Origin: Sipunculus nudus
Taxonomy: Eukaryota; Annelida; Sipuncula; Golfingiida; Sipunculidae
Direction of reading: 5' to 3'
NCBI GenBank assembly: GCA_026874595.1
Contig: CM049313.1
Location: forward strand, 12,645,508-12,709,507
DNA: 64,000 bases
Made by a program: the position numbers and the translations under genes. Shown piece after piece: positions 29,501 to 44,500 of this stretch (within the stretch, counting starts at the first letter, position 1; the number at the start of each line of letters is the position of its first letter). Below the pieces are notes generated by a model, which saw only the letters and a list, made by a program, of their open reading frames with translations, was not told where the DNA came from and ran no database searches.

Positions 29501-32500
29501 TATTTCTATAGTTGTACATGTTTTATCATTTAAATTATATTACTACTGTGTAATACAGGATTACAAAAAAAAAAACATATCTGAAAAAAAAATGTGTACT
29601 GTACCCAGAAGATGGGGCTTTGTTATCTGGCATGAAATATGATGGTTGGCTTCATATTTGCAAGGTTAAAATTTGGTGATTTTCATTTTTCAGTTTTGCA
29701 AGGTTTCCATTTTTGCAATCTCACCTGACAAAAGAGACTTACAAGATGTAACCATTAGTATATTCATTACTTTCATAACATACCCGGTGTGTAAAATCTT
29801 AATAATTACACAGAGACCCAAGGAAACATGGAAGTTATTAAATTATTGTGGAAATTATTATTCATTAAATGGCAGACCATTTGAAAGAACAGATATAATT
29901 TATAATATAGCAATCTCTTAACATACAATATATATTATTATTCATTATATCATTCTTTTGCCTTTTAACTTGCCTTCAAAGATGGAATCTCTTATTCATG
30001 GCGACTTTATTTTTGCTATAATTGACCTATTCATGAACTATATGTGCATTTAATCCCATATTCATTCAATGATTAATCATAAGCATTGGACTAACGAAAA
30101 ACCAATTATGTGACTGTGGGCATTGTAAACCGTCAATCATCTGACAAACACAAAATTAGCATAATTAGGCAGAGCTCTGCCAAAGAGAACATGTGTAGTC
30201 AGTACCAGTACCTATGTCTGCATCTTTTTCTGGGATATTTTTTTATACAAAGGAGACAGTATAAAAAGTTCTAGGCCATAGGTTGCAGGAGGCATTCCTC
30301 CAACTACCAAGTGAATAATATTGCTTACCTGGCATGAAATTTGTATGAGACAGATAATTCAAAATATGGCGAGACAGCTCACCATGACTGCAATCAATTC
30401 ATCAATGGAGAAAGGCGATTCCAGTTGATGACGTCAGTCAATGCGAAGTCATGTCATTGACCTTTGTGAAGTCATCATCTTGAAACAGCTCCAGCAACCA
30501 TGGGCATGGCAGACCTTCTTTGTAGGAGCATTTTGGGGGCTTATTATAATAAATAGGTTAAAAGGGGGGAGCATATGGGCTGTGGTGGATAGGTCAATTT
30601 CCCTTTTGCTTATATCACAAATTTGAAACTCTCACTCATGAAAAGGCAACCATAATATTCTTAAGATCTACAGTGGCATCAGCTTTTAAAAGTTTTTCAA
30701 CAATGATAGAGATGTTTTAGCACAATATACCTCAAGCTGCCTTAACATGGGTTTGTGAAAACTAGATTGAATCAAGTATGAGCCAGCTAGGGCTCATTCT
30801 TTACCCAGCAAGGAGTAAACCTTCCCAAAAATTTTATTTCATCAAGAAAGCAAACCCATTTCTGATTTGTAGATGTACAACCAGTCTTCTGCTATATATA
30901 GAAATTCTGTTCACATGCAAATGATTAATGATTATGCCTGTTATCTAATGATAACTTTATATAAAGTACCTTTCTTCACTATTTTAGATAATCTTGCAAG
31001 TTACATGATCAAAATTATTGTAAAATTTGGAGGTGATAGTTTTAGCCATTCCTGAGATCCTCAGAAAGTACATGATATCATCATGCACAAGCATAATATA
31101 TTAAAATATTGCCATTAATTGCCAAAAACATTGATATGATTCTGTTCAAACTTTGTATGGTAATATACTTTAGGTATATTTGAAGCATATTATTTAAATT
31201 TGATGATGCAATGCAAAATATTTGTACAGCAACCTTTAATACAAAGCCAAGTTTGAGCTGTAGACTGCTTAAAATCATGACTTTGCCCTAAAGCTGGAGG
31301 AATATATGTTAAGGTGATCTAATTTTTGGATACAATGGATATTTTCCAAAGACCTCCCTGGATGTTAAAGGGAATTAATCAGGAGCAATATTATTCCGAA
31401 TCTTTCACACTAACTGTTCAGTTTTGCTTTATACCCAAGTTTCCCAGCAAAACCATTCCAGCACACAGTCTCATTTCCTCGAATATGAATGTTTAACACC
31501 TTGTTATAGCCCTGCGTGTTGGTAAACACAGTTTGTTTACCATAACAAGGCCATGTGACCAGATGTCCGATTAAGGGGGGCCACACACTGTGTTTCAGCC
31601 AGTTGGAACACCTATTTCATTTTTTGAGCCAAGTCAGTCAGGGCATCTCCTGATTTGCACGTGTTGTGGCTCCACACAGCACAGGGCCGGATGAACCGTG
31701 TTTATGTTGTTACCAGCTATCGCGCCCAGTCCACTGTTTTTAGCACTCGTTTACAGGAGAAAGCAAACAGTTTCAAGGCAATATTTTGGCAGGTTCAGAT
31801 TTAATTTAAAGGGAAGAAGCTATTTTTTGTGTTAACTCAACATGCTTTATATGTGATTGGGCCCCTTTAAGTTTGAGGTTTCTAGTAAAAGTGGTAATGA
31901 TTTCTGTCCAGTTAGCTGATGAGTGGCCAGACACTTGGATGAACAGACAGAAGACAAATGGCCATCACTATAACTCTGTTGACTTTCAGTCAGCTCACCA
32001 AAAAAAAAAATGCAGTGGTTACACAGTCAACATTCAACAAAAGTAGCCTGTTAGAGTTAAAGACTCTATACTTACCTTAATGACGCCTGTTGTGCCTTTA
32101 GTTCTGACGAGGGGTAGCGTGAATTTGGTTTCTCCTCTCTCTGGTTCTGTGAATGTCTGAACCACTTGAGCTGACTCTGCGAATCTGACAATCCCATTTG
32201 GGTGCCCATACTTCCTGATCTGTTGAAAATTATGAAAATCAGAACCAATGACAATGTGTCTTGAACCAGACCTATCCACTGTGACGTTCCTGATTTGAAG
32301 TGAGTATGCACAATAATATTAATACTACATCTTATGTCATTTTATTGGAAAATAAATAATATAGACAATTGTAGCATTCTATAACAACCAAGCAACAGTG
32401 TCATTTGATATAAAATTGAGTCAGCAGTTTTCAAACAGTGGTTTGTCATTATTCTAAATGATGTCAATCTTAACAGATGATTGTATCATAACAAATGGTC

Positions 32501-35500
32501 AGCACACTGCCCTCTGGTGGACAGAAGATGAACATAACTACCATATGCCAATAAGATCAAGCCTGCAGTGGTTAATATACATACATAATGACTCTAAAAT
32601 TGACCAATCTTCATAACAAAGCTTCATTAAACTCCACGCTAATGTTAGTTTAATACTGAACAAATAATTATAAACTATTCAAATTTATTGTTTGCAGAAA
32701 TGATTTTAACTTTGATGGAGAAATAAAAATTTTGGAAACCCCTTTGAGGGTAAAGCAAATGAAGATTATATAATTTATTTTACTTTCTGTCACCCATTAA
32801 ATTTTTTTTTCATATTTTAGCATATTTATCAATTAATTAACAAAACTTTTACTTCAGTATTGGAGGTCCATTTTCTGTTTTGTAATATATGTTACTGACA
32901 AAGGAAAAGCTGTGTGGACAAGACAAAATTAGATTCTGTAACAAATATGGGACTTTGTTGCCAAAGGGTATAGATAAAAATCAATGAATATCTCCAAACA
33001 TAATATAATTTGGGGTGTATTGTATCTTTGAATTTCTTGACTAAATCATGGAAAATCATCTTACCTGATAACTACTACTTACCACAAGTGTAACGTTTGA
33101 CGCCTTTGGATCAACCTCACCATGCCCGAGGTCTGCTGGGAATCCTTGTATGTCATAGATCATAACAACATACGTTTTCTGTATTTCCCAGTCTGTGTAG
33201 GGTTTAACTGAGAGGGTGAATGTTTTCCAGCCACCTTCTTGGGCCTCCCACACTAGAGAGCCTTCCGTTGTTTCTGGGGTGCCATCTGGTGGTTTGTGGC
33301 TGATATCGCTTGTGTCTTGTAAGGTTAGGGTTGGGTTGTTTGGACCCATCAGTCGCCATTTCAGCTAAAGTTTGATGAAAAAAACATTTGTGAACTTCAG
33401 CCACCTGAACTTAGAATATTTATGTAGTATATCTATTCATAGATTTACAAACTTAAATATAAACTTGTCATAAATTTACAACATAAAGAGATCTGTTTTG
33501 TACAGATTAATGGATACAAAGTATAAACAATTTCTTATGATCTCCAAGTAGTGGTGTATCATCTGTTCACTTCACTGTACCAACTTTAAATATTGGTAGT
33601 GCTTATATCCACTCCCCCAGGGAGTGGAAATAAGGGATGCTTATTTCCACTCCCCCTAGGTGTATCAATCCCCATGATGTTAGATGGAACAGATAAGGGT
33701 TTATTAGAATAGATATTCATTTACAACAGCTCCATAGGATAACACTGATGTATATATATAAATAAAAACATGAATGTTATTAGGCTTACCTTTGAGATGC
33801 TTATCTATCTAATCAGTATAGTACCAATTGTCTTAAAGCACCCAATGTGACATTTATAATTTAATTTTTCTTTTAATCTAAGTTCTAGTAACTTTTGCCT
33901 ATTTTGACACCACATTAGTCTCACTGAAAATGTTTAAGATGAAATCAGTGGTATGGTAAATTACTGAAACAACCTACCAGGGTACAGGTGCCAGTCCAGT
34001 TTAACTGTCTGGGCTTTACCTTGTATTCTGAGCCAAGAGCTGATTGCACCAGTCTGAGCCTTGAGCATATGGACACAAAACCAGAGCTCACTAATGAGGT
34101 GCCAAGAGTCTACTGATAAGGACTCTCAGCCAGTTTATCAAGTAATGTTGAAATCTCTTACTCTTCATGTGCTACTTTAAATTAGTTCTCATGATCCAAA
34201 TATATAAATTTTCAAAATAACTAAACAACTAGACTGAAAAATGGCAGGCAGAAAAAATACAAATTTATATGTCTTTTAAATTCTTTGTAACACATAATTG
34301 TAATATAATTGTCAGGGGTAACTCTGCAAATCATTATTGTTTTAGACTTTGATGTTAAATGCATTGAAATAAAAATCAATTTCAATATAAAAACTGAAAA
34401 AAATTAATTGTTTAAAGAACTTTGTTCTAGAAATATGTAACTGTCTAATGTCCCAGCTGTCCCTGTCAACGGTTGTGTCTATAGAAGTACTTGAGAGAGG
34501 ATTTTGTAAAGAATAGCAATTATTAAACTATGTTTATCACTGGAAAGAATAAACACCCAAGTTTTGGTCACTTAAACTGCCAAAATACTCCATACTTTAC
34601 CAGCTTTTATCACAAGGGGGAGTGGAAATAAGCATCTCTTATTTCCATTCCCCTAGGGGGAGTGGAAATAAGCATTCCTTATTTCCAGTTCCGGGGAGTG
34701 GAAATAAGGCCTACCTTAAATATTACTGCATAAAATTTGGTTTAAAATGAAAACACATTTCAAAGTTTTAAATTTAAGTTATAATATGGTTTCAAATACT
34801 GTTTGTACTCACAGTCTGTTTCCCGATCTGGCCAGCCCTTCTCTCAATTGTGAAGGTCAAGGTCTTTTCCACGGGTGGGTTGTCAATCACAAGTTCAGTG
34901 TGTCCCTGGAAGCCAAACTTTCCATTAGGATAGTCTGACTTAGCGATGGTCACTGTGGCTGTGGTCTCTGGGCCAAGTGCTGCACCACCTGAAGATTCAA
35001 TATGAACATATAATTACACATGAAAATGCAGATGCAAATCAGGGTATTTGTGACGAAGACTGTAACTTGTTTTTTTGTAAGCATAAGACCTAATTATAAT
35101 GTTTGCTATTCCTGAAATATTTTGGTACAATAAGTATTCTTCTTATTTTTTTAAGTATTAGTGAGAAATGATTAATTATTTGAGAAGCAGACTGTCTTTC
35201 TTCCAAATAAATCAAACTCAGGTCAGTATAAGAATTCAAGAAATAAACTTTTCAAAATCAGTTTTGCTTTGGCTGAGAGGATAACGCAAAAGTGATCCAC
35301 AAACTATTACAGATGCATACCCAAGTGTATGTGACTATTATTTGACAGCCTAATGAAACCTGAATACTTCATTTCTGAATTATATTAAAACCAAAATGTA
35401 CTTTAAAAGACAGTATTTAACTACATAAAACTGATAAACCATGGTCAAAACTGGTGCTACTTTACTGGAATGGTTTAAAATTAGGTGTATGATAAAGATG

Positions 35501-38500
35501 AATGCTTAGCATACAACGATCTGATATGTAAAGGAAAATTCTATAAAACCACACCTGTAACTGTTGGCACATTGACCTGTGTATACACAAAATGACAACA
35601 GTTTAACCATAATCTAACATGAAGGTAAATGCCAGGAGCCAGCCTCATATTTAAGTTTCATCATATCCATAATATCAAATCAGACTGTCCAGGCCAGCAT
35701 CAGCTTCAAGCTATGTATGTTTTAGTCTACCCATCCTACTGTATGTCCTGTAGTTACAGCTTTAGAGGTAAACTACATCACCCACACGGACCAGTTACTG
35801 TCCACCACAGCTTAAAACGTGATGGGAAGTCACTGTGAGGTCTGATGGGGATTTTATTGACTGAGACCACAGCAGCTAGTTCAATGATGAAATCAAAACA
35901 AACCCACTCCAGGTGGTCCGCAGATGAATTCACAAGTATTGATTCAGTTTTCAAATCAATGACTGCATGTTCTGACCCTTAGTGGTGAATAAACAAACTA
36001 AAAGTTTGCTCAACACTGGTGCTGCCATCTGTAGTCCAGCTGTGGAACTAAAGCTAGTGCAGACTGGTGCACATGTGGTGTTTTTAGTATCCCTGTACAA
36101 ATCATTCACAAATACCATTAACCCTGAACTGACCCTTAAGGATAAATATATCATCATCATAACCATCAAATATGACTGCCAGCATTTAATTGCTGAATAT
36201 TTCTTGTTGATAAAGTGCATGTTGTTCATAAGAATATAGAAAGGAAGGACAGGAGAGGGGCAGAGAAAAGGACAGAAAAAGAAAGTGCAGGAGAAAGGAG
36301 AGATATAGAGACAGAAGCAGCTGAATGGCATGGACTCTTTTGCCAGCTCAGCCTTGAACTCAGTTGGCAAGAATCTATGCCTGAATAGCTCTGGAGCTGA
36401 GTGAATTTCATTCAGAGTAGAAAGGGGAGGACCTGTGTCAGCTGAGGTGGGAGTGGATGGTGCTAAATCTTTGTTCATGGCCCCAGGTGAGGCAACCTGC
36501 AGGGGCAAGCAGTTATAAAATTGCATTACCACCATATGTTTTACCATTTTATTGAGCATGCACACATTGCCAAACACTGAGTACTGTCGCATGTATTCGA
36601 ATTGAGGAATTAAAGTAGTCTACACAACAGTACCTATTGATGCTCATGGTGGATACGCCAGCAGTGACCTTACCATTACCATTATTATTCAAAGCAGTCA
36701 CTGCACGGCCTGAACCTAGTGTCGAACATGCAAACCTGTCAGAATGGCGACAAGCTAAACTGCCCACTGTTTTATAAATGGGTGGCACCAAAATGTTCAG
36801 TTGACCAAACAAAGCTATATGCTAGTTGTTGTAAACACATCTAAAGCCAGTTGATACAACAACTTAGTCATGATTAGACAAAGCCCAAAATCTTATCCAG
36901 ACTATTGTCAACATTTTGAAACCATGTAGCAAAATAAAAGCTTTATCTGTAGTGATAACAGTAGTGATTGTGAAATGTTGTTTCTGACCTCCAGCTTTCA
37001 GTAACTTCAGGATGAAATGTTCCTCGAATTCCATGTCAAGATCATTCAGGATGGATACGTTTACAGTGCCTGTCTTCTGACCATCAGCAAACAGCACCTC
37101 CTGGTGGAGCAGACGGAAATCAACTCCATCCACAGCACTGCGACCCTCGGCTGTCAAGGTCACACTCACGTTGCCATAGTGACCTGGGCCTCTCAGCAAT
37201 GGGACCAAGGCAATTTCGTCCCTCTCATGAGCTGTTAGAAAATTAAAAGATTACTTCATCCCTTATGCAATCATAACAATCATATTAAAGTGATTTAATA
37301 TGCAATGCAACTTTACTTAAATCATCCAAAAATATAAGTGGAAAATAAATTAGTCTGGCAAAACAGGATATACCATCTACTAGTGTTGAATGTTCAAAAT
37401 GTACCCATCTTTTGTTTTAAAAGACCTTGCATGCAAAAAAACATATCACACTGATCCAACAGCTATGATTCAATACACAGATACTCATGAAATAAAGATA
37501 TATTTTGTTCTACTAAACAATATCAAAATTTTTGTCATACAAGTAACAAATACTGCCTGCATGAATTTCAACAGTATCAATAAGGTGTACTATCAGAAAT
37601 GTGGGTCAAATGTTAAAATGTGCTTAAACCTTTGATTGTTCACTGCATCACTGTGTGACAGTAGGCAATAGACAATACTTACCAACAAACCCCAATGCTT
37701 CTGTACTGAACTGTATGAATCCCTCTGCATTATCATTTTTCATGATGACGACTGTTTTGGCAGCTAGAGGCCCCCTGTCAGGGGGCATATCTAGCTGGAC
37801 CGCACCAACACGGCTGAAGTTAGCAGTTCTGAATAAAAGAGAAAGGAGACACAAATATCTGTTAATCATTAAGGTTCAGTAATAACATTTTTCGGGTAAA
37901 GCAAGAGGCTTTCAAAGGAATAAATCAACAGATTTGCTGGAATGTTAACCCTAAATACTCACTCACATATAATAAAAACATGCAATAATGTAACAGATTT
38001 ATTTTATATTCTACAGATTATGTTCATGTAATAAGATTTACGTTCAAATTGTGAGAATCATTGTTACATGAATCATTAACACCCTAAGGATTGTACTCTT
38101 TAAAAAGTTTATGTTTACATCCCAGACATCACACTAGTGTTAAATGGATCATGTTTAATCGATAAAGATCATATTTGTGTTTTATGGATCATAATTACTT
38201 TCAAACCCTATGGATCACATTTGTGTTATTTAGACCATGTTTAAACCCTAGGGATCATACTTGTTTTCAATGGACCATTATTAAACTCTGATGATTACTA
38301 TTTGTGTTACATGGACAATGTTTAAATCAAAAGGATCACTTCATGTTTAATAGTAGTTAATGTTCTTATTTTGAGGATCATGTCTATGTTCTGAGGAATA
38401 TTCTCAAGAATCACCTTCAAAATGTATATAATGTTCATGTTAAATGGATTATGTTCAAAATCTAAAGATCACCAGCTTTCAATCTGAAAATATCATTCAA

Positions 38501-41500
38501 AATGTTAAATGATATTACAAATGAGGACTGAAAGGAGTACTGGAGTACTCGAGTCCGGGTAATACTTACTGAGTACTTGAGTCCAAAATTTGGACATGAG
38601 TACTCATGTATGTACATAATTAACGTTATACATAATAACGATACTGTACAGTTTATTTTGAAGGGACTTACTTTTATGAGTTATTTTTTCACTCTGTTTA
38701 ATTTAAGTATTTATGTCTATTCCTTAGTTGGGATAAAGTAAAGCCATCACAAAGTCAAATTTATGCATATATTGAATCGGTAAACAGATGTCTGTTTTAT
38801 CTTTACAGCCTTGCCATGGCAACGAGTACTTAAGTCCGAGTCTGGTAATGCTTATCAGGTAATCAAGTCTAAAATTTTGTACCGGTTTCAGCCCTATCAC
38901 AAATCACCCTTTATGTTTTTGCACTTAACATTTGGTTTTACTTGACCCACTACTGTTTACAGGCTCACTAAAGTGCACTCAAAATGGGAAACTTGAATAG
39001 CATCATATGCCTACATTCTTTCATAATAAATTTACTGCAATTTTATTTTGATATTTCAAAGATTCCCAATAACCTTAAGCAAACCCCCCTTGTAAGAATT
39101 GTTGTAAATTTGGTAAAGATACAACAAAGCTGAAAAAGATATTGTCTTTTATGTAAATAGAAATAGTGTCAGAATTTGTCTGAAATTTAAAATTAATGTA
39201 AACAGGAAAGGGTATACTATTTCTCCTGATGAAAAAGGTGATGTGGGTCATAAAATCTGACTGGTTAGATATACCCTATTTTTATCAACACATCTGTAAT
39301 TTTAAGATAGTTGCTGATAAATCTAAGCAAATCTGCACTAAACAGTGAAGATATACATTTAGATAATGCAACCATTGTGGATGTATAGGTTGACATTTGA
39401 TAAGAATGATATGTTAGTATTAAGAATTCTGGATTTCAGGTTTAACATACACACAGATGGAACTACTCCAAATCATAACCTGTGATTCTTACATCAAGGC
39501 CAATCTCCAAGGTTATAATGAGATATGCCAATTTTTGCCTTTTAGGTGATGGTAGGGACTGACCCTGGGACCTCCAGCCTTGAAGAAAAACCCAATTTTT
39601 GTTAACACAAGTGAAATATTGTTTTCTATTTAATTCCATAGATACAAGTAGACATATTTAGGGTTATGAGTAGATTTTATATTCATGGTGATTTTCGCAG
39701 TTAACTTTTCTTACCTGGGTGCTAGGAGCTGCACCTCTGTGATGTTAACATAGAAGAATTCCGGCCCCTCAGCCAGGGCGTCATCCATAATGGTGACTGT
39801 GAGTTTCTGTCTTCGCTCGCCGGCTGTAAACACGACCTCACCTGTCACGGGCAGGTAATCCTGCGTACTTGACATAGGGTCTGAGGTGGCTGTCCCGGGG
39901 AATGTCTTGTAATGAATTTTCACTGATCCTGATGTTCCGTATTTCCTGATTATAACCAACTCAACCTGAAGGCAGAATGGGATATTAACTTGAATGAAGC
40001 TCAGTGGAGCACATACCTCTGCCAAAACAAATTAATTCTGCTGGATCTGAGTCTTTATCCAGATCCACATTTAAAGAATATAAAATAATGGGGTCTTCAG
40101 ATGGAAATCAGTGCAGTAGTTTTTGTGTTATCATGCCTACTAACAAATGAACCAATGGACAAACCAACAAGCATACAAACACAGGTGATAACATAAACTC
40201 CTTGGCTAAGGTAATTGACAGAAACATGACCTAGTGTGAATTCATCATGATTCCTTAATATATTCAGACTCTTGGCTTCTCTATTAATTATATGATTATA
40301 CCAAAGTACTGTAATGTAGATCTCATATTTCCTTTCCCAACAATTTATATTTCTCTTTATCTATTGATGTGATTACTATTCACTTGCTTGAATCAATTCT
40401 TTCATTTTTGAGAAAGAAACATGATTTCCACCTGTTAATTTATATTTGATGATGTACATCTCCACATACATATAATACTTCCCGACTGATCCGTAAGAAT
40501 ACGATGCCTTCTTAATTTCAAGCTTTCTTTTGTAATTCATAAGCAAATTTACAGACATCTGACGAGATGTCAAAATGAATTTTCATGTTAAATAATATAT
40601 TGTTATTACTTGCTTTTCATCCTGGAAAATGCTTATGCTTCCTCACAGGAAACCATGGAACTCTATACCTTAGGATTTTGAAAACAAACCAAACCTTCCC
40701 AGAATCCTCCTCTGTCTCCACCTTTGGCGGCATCTCAAATTCAAATATACCAAAAGGGTAGTCACTAGCAGCAACGACGATCTCGGCAGTGCTTCCTGCT
40801 GGGTCAATGGTAGCCTCGTCTGTGGCTGTTGTAAGCTGTAATGTGTATGATCGTCTCTCCTCAGGGACACTGTCATCTCGAGTCTGTAACAGACACGTCT
40901 TCATCAAATGAAGTCTTTAATAATGTAGCGGAAGTTGAAAAATCAAAAATGGTTTTGATATAAGGGTAAAATGTGTTGTCATGTTAATGAATAAAAAAAT
41001 ACAGCAAGATCATATTAGTCAAGTGAACTTTTTTATTCTGTATGAAGCTTGTGACATCATTTAGTTACACATTTAGTTAACAAATAACAGCTAGTCAAAT
41101 AACTTCTTGTGTCAAGATAATAAACAATAGGTCCTGGAATAATTTTGTTACCAAGTTACACCTGCCTTCTTCAAACTCTGGATGTGTTTTTCTGTCAGTG
41201 TCTGAAGCTCCAAAATATGAGGATTCACTGTTGTATTTATTGATGATTGACAAGTAGATTTCCAATATGCCTTAATATACTAACTCTTAACAAGAGCACT
41301 GCAAATGGAGCATAATATACCTGTTGCATATTTTGTGACCTCTGACTTCATTAAATATGTGTGATATTTTGAGAATGTAATTCAGGTGAAAAACTGTATT
41401 TGTTTATATTCATAATAAGTTTTATGAAAATCCATCAGATTTTTGGTGAGGGTGGTTCCACCAAAGTGTGGTGACCTCTGACTTCATTAAATATGTATGG

Positions 41501-44500
41501 ATTTTGCTGGAAATAAAACTTAGTTGAGATATTTGATTTACTACCATTATATTCTATTGAGTTTTATCAATATCCATAATTTTCAATATAAGTTATCGCG
41601 GCAACAACACAAAGTAGCCTAGAGACCTCTGACCTCATTAAATATGCGTGGATTTTGGACATAATCAACCTCAGGCGAGAAAATCTACTGGTAAGTAGTC
41701 ATGGTGAGTTTCGTGAAAATCCATCAGAACCCGGGTGAGTTATCACAGCGACACTAAAAGTTAACAGACGGACAGATGGTGGGTATACCATAATGTTCCA
41801 ACATAGATGGGCGTATAAAAATTCCATAGGATAATTTATCCTGATATATATCATCATTTCTAAGATCCTACCTGTATTATGATATCTGTGAGTCGGGTTT
41901 GATCTGGGAACAGCACTTGTCCTTGAGTCTGTACAAAGGTTGTGATATCCCGTGGAACTAGCTGCCAGGTGGCCCTGACCTTGCCAAAGACACCATGACC
42001 TCTAGTGAGAGTGACCTTGACCTTGCCATCATAAGAATCACTTGGTTCTCCAACATAGACTTTTCTGCTCTCTGTTACCACAGCGATGGTTCCTGTTGCG
42101 CCTGGGTCTGGTAAGATGGTGACGGTACAATCTCCATGTGATGGTGAGATGTCCGCGTTACTGTCAGCCGACACCAATGACACAGTGAAGCTTTCACGAC
42201 CTTCCAATTCATTGTCTGACCTTGGCCTCAATTCCAATGTCTTTTTTGCCTCACCCTGGTTTTATAGAAGTACAGAACAATTAAAATTCTTGGCCTTTAA
42301 TAAAGTAAAATTTTACCACAGTCACAAAAACTGCTCTTTTCACCAAGGAATAGCCACAAAAAGTACCCTCTTAAAAAAATTCCTTATGTCAGCTTAATCA
42401 GAATTGTCTAGAAAAATAATAGTATTAATGTTCAAAAATTGCAATTTATAAGGAAACTTGCATTTTTACTAATTATCTAAAGCTGGTTAAGTTCTATTAT
42501 CAATTCTACTGCAAATAAACTCTTATCAAGCAATAGATGGGCATCAATAACACATCTGCTTTGAGCTCAACACCATAATTATTTAAAATAAATAATATTG
42601 TCAAATGAGTAGACTTACCACACTAAACACTAGGACACCAGTATAAGGAGGCAGGAAGTCATTTAGTGCATCTGCACTGAGTCTCCAGTGAACATTAACT
42701 GAGCCCTCTAACCCTCTACGCTGTACAACCAGGCTAGCTACACTGTCAGTTTCTCTAATCTCCACCTACAATCAGATGACAAAGCAATGATACTACTAAT
42801 TCTCTTTATATACTACAGACTTAAATTTGACTTTAAACTCCATAATTAAATACAACAAATTCTTAATTTAACTTTAAACTCAGAAACAAAAATACCAATG
42901 AGTTAAATTAAACTTTAAACTCAATTATTTCATAAACCAAATAACTAAAATTGACTTTAAATTCAGTAATTACATATTCCAAAGATTTAGATTAAACTTA
43001 CATTATACTGAATTGTTTCATTATTTTATTGTTCCATTTAGAGAACACACTGAAATTCTAATGGCAATGAATAAAATGAGTACAATTACACATCGGCTGT
43101 GATTTTAATATGATTCTGTGTCAGAACCCTCATCACTCTTAATCAGAACTTGAGGATGAAAAAAATTTTTTTTTCTTCAAATTTTGATGCCCAAAGTGTC
43201 TCCCAGTGTCAATATGATCAGTTTTTTTAAAGGAACATAATGCTATATATTAATCCAAATTAATTCAAAAATTAATTACAAGCAATAAATAAAATATACT
43301 CAAACTAACACAGTTTTCAAGGTGATGATTCTTGTCTATACAGGAGATGATGAACAAAATACTTGAACTTATATAGGTTCACATATAATTTAGCAGAAGT
43401 CAAAGCTAAACATGATCAAGACTGTAAAATGCCCATTTTCGCCAATAACAACACCTTGTGTGGTTTGTTAAGGGCTTGGTTTAAAGTCAGATATCACACA
43501 CAATGTCAGTCTCATCCAACTTTACACTTTGCCTTCCTGATCTCTTGGGTCTGTTCATCTTCGTAGTTTTCCTCCGAGTCCGCCCTCTAACAGGGGCCAG
43601 TGGCTTACTTCTGCTACATATTATCTGACACCCATGATCAGTACCAATTCAATCCTGGATAGAGAGGGCACACCCTTGTGGTGAAGACTTAAACCAGAAG
43701 TCTCAGGGAGGAAGGCGGCTAGGATAGGACTCAAACCAACAAACTTGTAGTCACAAGTCCAGTACAGTAACTATAAGGCATTATCAAACCATGCTCTCCA
43801 CATCCTTGCCCATCACATTATGTAAGAAATGACTTTATTCTTTAATGATTTGGCCAGTGATGTATCAGTTCATGAACATGTTACAGGCATCTATTATTTC
43901 ACAGATAGATATTCCTACCTCTTTCTCCACAAAGCTGAAAGTGCCAGTTGGTGAATCATTCTTGACTATACCAACACGAACACTGCGATCCTTCCCGATA
44001 GTGGCACCCCCTGACACCACACTGAGCAGTTGTACATCAAATGTCTGGAAAAATGGCAAGAAATCAGTTTATAAGTAATGACATATACATAAGTAAAATA
44101 CTGTGTTTTTACATATATCTTACAGCATTGTGTCTAAAATATTAAAAAAATACATTTAATTTACTTTTTGTTTAATTTCTGATTTCTCCAGATCAAGCAA
44201 TGTACTTATGGGTGCCGGATTTGTAAAGACATGTTTACATTTATGACATATTTCAAACAAATACAGTATTTCTAGTTATGAAACCTTTATAGTAAACCTG
44301 TAAAATACAAATACAGAACGGCAGTGAATAAGAACATAAATTGATATTAATGCTCCAAACTTTGTTGTGTACCTTTGAATCAATACAGCATTATATATAT
44401 AGTGCTCTCATACCTGTAATGGTTCTGGTGTATTGTCATCAATGATGTTGATCTCGATGTACGCTTCATATACACCATCTAGAAAGACAACAGTGCCCCC

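Noticed and set aside
35951-36592. 213-codon open frame as a regular ADGRV1 exon
   Set aside because: Neighbouring exons join directly in phase 1 with good domain continuity, and no fitting donor was found.
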